A DNA stretch of 5,897 nucleotides, from the NCBI GenBank assembly GCA_964392085.1, contig CAYMOV010000148.1:1-5897 (forward strand). Direction: 5' to 3'. Position numbers and translations under genes: made by a program. This document shows positions 1 through 3,761 of the stretch, piece by piece; positions within the stretch are counted from its first letter, which is position 1; the number at the start of each line of letters is the position of its first letter. The DNA comes from CAYMOV01 sp964392085 (GTDB lineage: Bacteria; Oederibacteriota; Muellerivitia; Muellerivitales; Muellerivitaceae). The notes beneath the pieces were generated by a model. It did no database searches. It saw only the letters and a program-made list of their open reading frames with translations, and was not told the DNA's origin.

Positions 1-2
1 TG

Positions 3-506
3 AACGTCCGTAAACCCATGGGGATCTTCAAATCCCCCGGGGACATGGCGATCCAAATATGCTGGGTCCACAAGGGGGCCCAGATGACGGTCCGGCCCGC
101 CACGATCCAACTGGTCTTCACCGTTTGGAGCGACGCGGGGCCCTTCTACAAGAACAACCGCTCCTTGGCCTTCCTCCTGGACGACCAGGGGTTCCCGGTG
201 GCGGACGACGCCGTGGAATACAACCGCGATGGGACCCGGGGCGACAGCGAGGAAATCCTGAAATACAACCTCACCCTCGACCAGTTCCTCAAGATCGCCC
301 GGGCGGGAACCATCAAGGGCCGCCTCGGGGAGGATGAGTTCAAGGTCAAGGACTTCGAGCAGATCTGCTTCCGCGAGGTCTATAAGAGGTTGGCCGCCGT
401 CCCAGGAGAGGCCGCGCCTCCCGCGCCGGTCGGTGCAGCCCCTGCCGCCCCTGCCGCTCCGGCCGGTGCCGCTCCGGCCGCGCCCCCGGCACCCGTCGCG
501 CCCTGA
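3..506 (+). CDS. Unrecognised protein with Pro/Ala-rich C-terminal tail (probably 5' partial)
   Basis: I do not recognise this family. The frame is open from the first full codon of the window (position 3) to the TGA at 504-506. The first ATG is at 18, but it has no Shine-Dalgarno sequence before it and no signal peptide follows, so the true start probably lies upstream of the window; ATG 18, 45 and 84 remain possible. Counting from ATG 18, residues 1-125 look like a folded, mostly beta-type domain rich in aromatics and charges (for example GPFYKNNRSLAFLLDD near residue 41). From about residue 126 to 162 the chain becomes a low-complexity Ala/Pro tail, as often found at flexible ends of exported or cell-envelope proteins; that location is inference. 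No membrane segment is visible. The gene ends 13 bases before a strong terminator, so it is the last gene of its transcript. Confidence 0.75.
   Translation, partial: NVRKPMGIFKSPGDMAIQICWVHKGAQMTVRPATIQLVFTVWSDAGPFYKNNRSLAFLLDDQGFPVADDAVEYNRDGTRGDSEEILKYNLTLDQFLKIARAGTIKGRLGEDEFKVKDFEQICFREVYKRLAAVPGEAAPPAPVGAAPAAPAAPAGAAPAAPPAPVAP
452..480 (+). repeat. Tandem 14-base repeat coding for the Ala/Pro tail
   Basis: TGCCGCTCCGGCCG occurs at 452-465 and again at 467-480, a 15-base period that keeps the reading frame. It encodes the repeated Ala-Ala-Pro-Ala-Gly/Ala pattern in the C-terminal tail. Such repeats can grow or shrink by slippage in steps of five codons. Confidence 0.6.
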
Positions 507-519
507 CCCGACTTCAAAT

Positions 520-552
520 GCCCGGTGGTCTTCGGACCGCCGGGCTTTTTTT
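520..552 (+). terminator. Intrinsic terminator with UUCG tetraloop
   Basis: The stem pairs 520-530 with 535-545: GCCCGG with CCGGGC, one T-G wobble, then GGTC with GACC. The loop at 531-534 is TTCG closed by a C-G pair, the extra-stable C(UUCG)G tetraloop in RNA. Seven T follow at 546-552. The hairpin begins 13 bases after the stop of the first gene. There is no T run on the other strand, so it works only in the plus direction and does not serve the convergent methyltransferase. Confidence 0.93.
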
Positions 553-560
553 ATGCCTTG

Positions 561-607
561 AGGAGGTTCAGTCGATGGCGGGCCATACGGGTGATCGGGA
601 ATCTTAG
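561..607 (+). other. Orphan ribosome-binding site with a 10-codon open frame
   Basis: AGGAGG at 561-566 is a full Shine-Dalgarno match, eight bases before ATG 575. The frame reads MAGHTGDRES and stops at TAG 605-607, which runs into the 3' end of the minus-strand methyltransferase (stop 604-606). It lies just after the terminator, with no clear promoter. It may be the leftover start of a lost gene, a tiny peptide, or chance; I cannot tell from the sequence. Confidence 0.2.
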
Positions 608-1196
608 CCGGGTTTTTTGCCGATCAATTGGACCACGGCGCTGGGGCCGTTATGGTGTTTGCCCTCCTGGACCTCGCGCTCGATCTCCTCGGCGTGGATC
701 CATTCCAGGCCCTTCAACTCCATTCGCAGGGCGGCGAGGTCCGCCAAATGGTCGGGGCTTTGGGGGCCGCCCGTGTGGAACTCCAATTGGCGGGGACCGT
801 AGGCCTCCAGCAGGAGGATCCCCCCGGGCTTCAGGGCCTCCACGACCTTGGCGTGGACGGTCCGCCGTAGGGTCGGGGGGAGGTGGCACCAGATCGACAG
901 GATCCCGTCCCAAGCCTCCCGCCCCAGGTCGTAATCGGCCAGGTCCGCCGTCACGGTGGCGACGGAGAGGCCCTCTTGGCGCGCGCGTTCCTGGGCCTTC
1001 AAGAGGCCCACGGCGGATCGGTCCAGGGCGGTCACGAAGTGGCCCCGAGCCGCCAAATAGATCGCGTTGCGGCCCTCGCCCTCCCCGAGGGAGAGGATCT
1101 TCCCGCCCTTGGGGAACACCCGCGCGAACTCCACCAAGAATTCGTTCGGCTTCTTCCCGTAGGCGAACCCCTCTTCGCGGTATCGCTCATCCCAAA
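604..1196 (-). CDS. Class I SAM-dependent methyltransferase, TehB-like (5' end in assembly gap)
   Basis: This is a small soluble methyltransferase that should transfer a methyl group from S-adenosylmethionine to an unknown small acceptor. The frame runs unbroken from the gap edge (1196) to TAA at 604-606, giving 196 visible residues. The visible N-terminus WDERYREEGFAYG, then KPNEFL, is the usual opening of this family. The base pair TT before the Trp codon would fit the Phe often seen there, so only a few codons are missing. GTG at 1137 is therefore an internal Val, not the start. Numbering from the visible Trp, the SAM-binding motif I is ILSLGEGEGRNA (33-44), the acidic end of strand 2 is ALDRS (56-60), the motif II region is DGILSIWCHLPP (96-107), and LKPGGILLLEAY (121-132) is the typical post-motif strand. 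It resembles tellurite-resistance TehB-type enzymes, but the substrate is not shown. It lies downstream of the aldo/keto reductase on the same strand and may be co-transcribed with it. Confidence 0.92.
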
Positions 1197-1296
1197 NNNN
1201 NNNNNNNNNNNNNNNNNNNNNNNNNNNNNNNNNNNNNNNNNNNNNNNNNNNNNNNNNNNNNNNNNNNNNNNNNNNNNNNNNNNNNNNNNNNNNNNN
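1197..1296. other. Assembly gap of exactly 100 N
   Basis: A run of exactly 100 N is a common placeholder for a scaffold gap of unknown length. It removes the end of the reductase gene and the start of the methyltransferase gene. The missing coding sequence needs more space than 100 bases. Any reading frame drawn across it is an artefact. Confidence 0.97.
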
Positions 1297-1826
1297 TACT
1301 CGGTCTGGAGCGCGCTGATCGGGTGCACCTTGTGGGCGCGGCGGATCGTGGCGGGGGAGGCCTCCGACAAACCCAGGTACCGCACCTTGCCCGCCTTCAC
1401 CAGGCCCGCGAGGGCCCCCATGGTGTCCTCGATGGGTGTTTTCTTGTCCACCCGGTGCTGGTAATAGAGGTCGATCACATCCACACCGAGGCGCCGGAGG
1501 GAGTCGTCACAGCACTTGCGGACGTAGTCCGGCGATCCGTTGACCCCCAGGAACTTCCCGTCGGGGGTCCGCATATTGCCGAACTTGGTGGCCAGCACGA
1601 TTTGGTCCCGACGGCCCTTGAGGAAGCGGCCCAACAGCTCCTCGTTGGTGAAGGGCCCGTACATGTCGGCCGTGTCGAGGAAGTTCACCCCGAGGGCGAG
1701 GGCCCTCTCCAGCGTGGCGACGGACTCGGCCTCGCTGCCTCCCTTATAGAAGTCGGACATCCCCATACAACCGAGTCCCAGGCGGGACACGGTGAGGCCT
1801 TGGCGGCCCAACGGCACTTTTTTCAT
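1297..1826 (-). CDS. Aldo/keto reductase, YakC/AKR13 type (3' end in assembly gap)
   Basis: This is an NADPH-dependent cytoplasmic oxidoreductase that reduces aldehydes or ketones on a TIM barrel; the substrate cannot be read from the sequence. The visible part has 176 residues plus two bases of the next codon (TA, probably Tyr). The N-terminus MKKVPLGRQGLTVSRLGLGC, then MGMSDFY, is the family start. The catalytic tetrad is visible: Asp51 and Tyr56 in FLDTADMYG, Lys81 in ATKFG, and His124 in LYYQHR. Later blocks PIEDTMGAL, KVRYLGLSEAS and HPISALQTE are typical of the AKR13/YakC subgroup. About 150 residues of the usual 320-340 are missing, including most NADPH-binding residues. I chose ATG 1826 because family members begin there and GGGGGTG (1831-1837, minus) lies four bases upstream; ATG 1856 would add ten unconserved residues. 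The methyltransferase follows in the same direction. Confidence 0.93.
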
Positions 1827-1854
1827 GGCGCACCCCCGAAATGTTTGAGGTTCC

Positions 1855-1884
1855 ATTCTGGACCCTTTGGCGTTGGATTGCCAA
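1855..1884 (-). promoter_or_regulatory. Candidate sigma70-type promoter for the reductase
   Basis: On the minus strand TTGGCA (1884-1879, five of six to TTGACA) is followed after 18 bases by CAGAAT (1860-1855, four of six to TATAAT). Transcription would begin near 1848, giving a leader of about 22 bases to ATG 1826. That also argues against the upstream ATG at 1856, which lies inside the -10 element. This is a consensus match only. Confidence 0.4.
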
Positions 1885-1906
1885 GGGCGTCCGGGAAGGG
1901 GCCCTG

Positions 1907-1945
1907 GGGCCGATCGGCCCGGGATTTTACGTCCCGTTTACCGGG
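1907..1945. promoter_or_regulatory. Palindrome and overlapping hairpins between divergent genes
   Basis: GGGCCGATCGGCCC at 1907-1920 is a perfect 14-base palindrome. Directly after it, CGGGA (1920-1924) can pair with TCCCG (1932-1936), and CCCG (1933-1936) can instead pair with CGGG (1942-1945). The last two hairpins exclude each other. The site lies between the divergent reductase and phosphatase genes, so it could be an operator or a leader structure. In such GC-rich DNA it may be chance. Confidence 0.3.
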
Positions 1946-2001
1946 TCCACGGTCTGGAGGGCTTAAACTATGGCGTTTCCACCCATTCGCCGGGAGACCC
2001 C

Positions 2002-3342
2002 ATGAAACAGCGCCTCGGACTTGCCCTAGCCGCTTGGTTGATCCTCGCGTTCCCCCTGGGGGCCCAACCCCAAGGCCGGTCGAGGATCGGCCACGTGGTG
2101 GTGATCTACCTGGAGAACTGGAGCTTCGACGGGTTGTACGGGAATTTCCCGGGCGCCGAGGGGCTCCGGGAGGCGGGGGACGGATGGAGGCAGACGGACC
2201 GTGGCGGGAAGCCGTTGGCCTTCTTGGCCCAGCCCAAGGACCCGGCCGGACTGCCCGACCACCGGTTCCCCGACCGGATGCCCGCCCAGCCCTACGACCT
2301 GGCGAGGTACCTGAAGCCGGGCGACAAGACCGGCGACCTGGTGCACCGTTTCTACCAACACCAGGCCCAGATCGACGGGGGGCTCAACGACCGGTTCGCG
2401 GCCGAGAGCGACAACCCCGGCCTGGTCTTGAGCCGTTTCGACGCCTCCAAGCTTCCGCTCGGGAAGTTGGCGGCGAAGTACACCCTTTGCGACCACTATT
2501 TCGCCGGCGCCTTCGGCGGGTCCTTCCTCAACCACATCTACCTCATCTCGGCCCAGGTTCCCCGTTGGCCGAAGGCGCCCCTGGGGTTGAGGGCCCGGTT
2601 GGACCACCAGGGACGATTGTTGAAGGATGGGGCCGTGACCCCGGATGGGGACGTCGTCAACACGGTATATTCCACCAACCAACCGCACCCGGCGAACACG
2701 GACCCGGGCAATCTTTTGCCTCCCCTCACCTTCGACACCATCGGGGAACGCCTGATCGAGGCCGGGGTGGATTGGGCCTGGTACTCGGGGGGGTGGGACG
2801 CGGCCGTCGCCGGGAGACCGGACCCGGACTTCCAGTTCCACCACCAGCCCTTCGCCTACTTCAAACCCTATGGCGACGGGACCCGCGCCCGGGCGGTCCA
2901 CCTTCGGGATGAGTCGAGGTTTTTAAGGGACTTGGACTCCGGCGACCTGCCGACGGTGGCTTTCGTGAAGCCCCTGGGTCGGGACAACGAACACCCGGGT
3001 TACGCGGCCTTGGCGGATGGCGAGCGGCACGTCGCGGAGATGGTCGGCCGGATCCAGGCCTCGCCGGTCTGGAAGGACTGCGTCATCTTCATCACCTACG
3101 ATGAGTTCGGCGGGAGGTGGGACCATGTGGCCCCTCCGAAGCGGGACGCCTACGGCCCCGGCACCCGGGTGCCCCTGTTGGTGGTGTCGCCCTTCGCGAA
3201 AAGGGCCTTCGTGGACAAGACCCCCTACGAGACCGCGTCCCTCCTGCGGTTCCTGGAGGAATGGAAGGGCTTGCGCCCGCTCACGGAGCGCGACGCGAAG
3301 GCCCAGGCGCCCTGGGCCGACTTGGACATGGATAGGCCTTAA
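2002..3342 (+). CDS. Secreted AcpA-type acid phosphatase / phosphoesterase
   Basis: This 446-residue protein belongs to the phosphoesterase family (Pfam PF04185) that includes AcpA acid phosphatase and bacterial phospholipase C. These enzymes hydrolyse phosphate esters outside the cytoplasm with a bound metal. The N-terminus is a Sec signal peptide: MKQR, a hydrophobic core at 5-19, and a likely cut after PLGA (21). Motifs in order: HVVVIYLENWSFDGLYG (31-47), with Glu38-Asn39 as expected metal ligands; FGGSFLNH (171-178), with Ser174 at the place of the AcpA nucleophile; NEHPGYA (329-335); TYDEFGGRWDHVAPP (365-379), with Asp367-Glu368 as expected ligands; and GPGTRVPLLVVSPFAK (385-400). The family more often has Arg where Trp40 stands. 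It reads more like AcpA than phospholipase C, but substrate preference is inference. ATG 2002 is chosen because GGGAG (1992-1996) precedes it and the signal peptide starts there; the frame is open back to a TTG at 1867, but that would bury the signal peptide. TAA 3340-3342 overlaps the stop of the convergent gene. Confidence 0.93.
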   Translation: MKQRLGLALAAWLILAFPLGAQPQGRSRIGHVVVIYLENWSFDGLYGNFPGAEGLREAGDGWRQTDRGGKPLAFLAQPKDPAGLPDHRFPDRMPAQPYDLARYLKPGDKTGDLVHRFYQHQAQIDGGLNDRFAAESDNPGLVLSRFDASKLPLGKLAAKYTLCDHYFAGAFGGSFLNHIYLISAQVPRWPKAPLGLRARLDHQGRLLKDGAVTPDGDVVNTVYSTNQPHPANTDPGNLLPPLTFDTIGERLIEAGVDWAWYSGGWDAAVAGRPDPDFQFHHQPFAYFKPYGDGTRARAVHLRDESRFLRDLDSGDLPTVAFVKPLGRDNEHPGYAALADGERHVAEMVGRIQASPVWKDCVIFITYDEFGGRWDHVAPPKRDAYGPGTRVPLLVVSPFAKRAFVDKTPYETASLLRFLEEWKGLRPLTERDAKAQAPWADLDMDRP

Positions 3343-3707
3343 CGGCCCAGGAATTCCAGGAATTTCACCCGGACGAATTCGGCGATCATTGGGTCGATCC
3401 CCAGGGCGGATTCGTCGAACTTGCCGGCGATTCGTGGACCTTCAAACTCCCCGTCCGGGAGGAGGATCGGGGTGCCCTTGAACCTGCCGGGCCTGTTTTC
3501 CCCGTCGTCCACCAGCTGGTGTTTGAATCCCCGTTCCAGGTCCCAGGTGAGGGCCCTGTAATACCGGGACTTGTCATAACCCAGTTGGAATGAAATCGGT
3601 CGGCCTTCCGGATCGGTCCATACCGCCAGGTCGAATTCCTCGTCGGTGAACCAGCGCTTCGGGGGCTCACCCAGGTTTTGGCGGACATACGCGGATTCCT
3701 TAAGCAT
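3339..3707 (-). CDS. Small conserved protein of unknown function
   Basis: This 122-residue protein starts at ATG 3707 and ends with TAA 3341-3339. AAGGTG (3720-3715, minus) is a good Shine-Dalgarno site, seven bases before the ATG. It has no signal peptide or membrane segment and is rich in charges and aromatics, so it should be cytoplasmic. The block RWFTDEEFDLAVW (18-30), then ISFQLGYDK (38-46), RALTWD (51-56), VDDGE (66-70) and TPILLPDGEFE (79-89) looks like a family of small hypothetical proteins that I recall from many bacteria; no function is known to me. The conserved acidic and aromatic residues (Asp22, Asp26, Trp30, Asp67-Asp68-Glu70) could form a binding site, but that is a guess. 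It is divergent from the glycosyltransferase across 54 bases and convergent on the phosphatase. Confidence 0.88.
   Translation of the reverse strand: MLKESAYVRQNLGEPPKRWFTDEEFDLAVWTDPEGRPISFQLGYDKSRYYRALTWDLERGFKHQLVDDGENRPGRFKGTPILLPDGEFEGPRIAGKFDESALGIDPMIAEFVRVKFLEFLGR
3347..3364 (-). repeat. Tandem 9-base duplication at the 3' end of the small gene
   Basis: CCAGGAATT occurs twice in a row (3347-3355, 3356-3364). On the minus strand it codes for the end KFLEFLGR of the small conserved protein, repeating Phe-Leu. It looks like a small in-frame duplication of three codons. Confidence 0.5.
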
Positions 3708-3745
3708 GGGGGCCCACCTTGCGCCGGACTTGAAAGTCGATTGCC

Positions 3746-3751
3746 TTTATA
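3746..3751 (-). promoter_or_regulatory. Candidate -10 element for the small conserved gene
   Basis: TATAAA on the minus strand (five of six to TATAAT) lies 38 bases before ATG 3707. A start near 3739 would give a leader of about 32 bases that holds the AAGGTG ribosome site. No good -35 is seen at 16-18 bases; TTGCGC (3777-3772) is 20 bases away. It overlaps the plus-strand -10 element. Confidence 0.4.
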
Positions 3752-3753
3752 AT
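3748..3753 (+). promoter_or_regulatory. Consensus -10 element (TATAAT) directly before the glycosyltransferase ATG
   Basis: A perfect TATAAT ends eight bases before ATG 3762. Transcription normally begins six to eight bases after the -10, so it would begin at about G3761 or at the A of the ATG itself. The bases between are GCCCCCCG and hold no Shine-Dalgarno site. This points to a leaderless mRNA. No good -35 is visible at the usual distance. Confidence 0.6.
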
Positions 3754-3761
3754 GCCCCCCG

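Noticed and set aside
1032..1856. A single frame joining the reductase to part of the methyltransferase region
   Set aside because: The join is made only by reading 100 N as codons. Left of the gap it is out of frame with the methyltransferase.
1867..2001. TTG 1867 as the start of the phosphatase
   Set aside because: It would put 45 residues ahead of a clear signal peptide. ATG 2002 has its own GGGAG ribosome site.
2026..2901. A 291-codon open frame antisense to the phosphatase
   Set aside because: The plus-strand frame has a signal peptide and all phosphoesterase motifs. The antisense product shows only low-complexity Gly/Val/Arg/Pro.
525..2912. A 795-codon open frame on the plus strand
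   Set aside because: It runs through the N gap, is rich in Pro/Arg/Gly, and lies over recognisable genes in other frames. It is a shadow of GC-rich DNA.
3301..3317. Hairpin GCCCAG-loop-CTGGGC near the end of the phosphatase as a terminator
   Set aside because: It lies inside the coding sequence, has a six-base stem and no T run on either strand.
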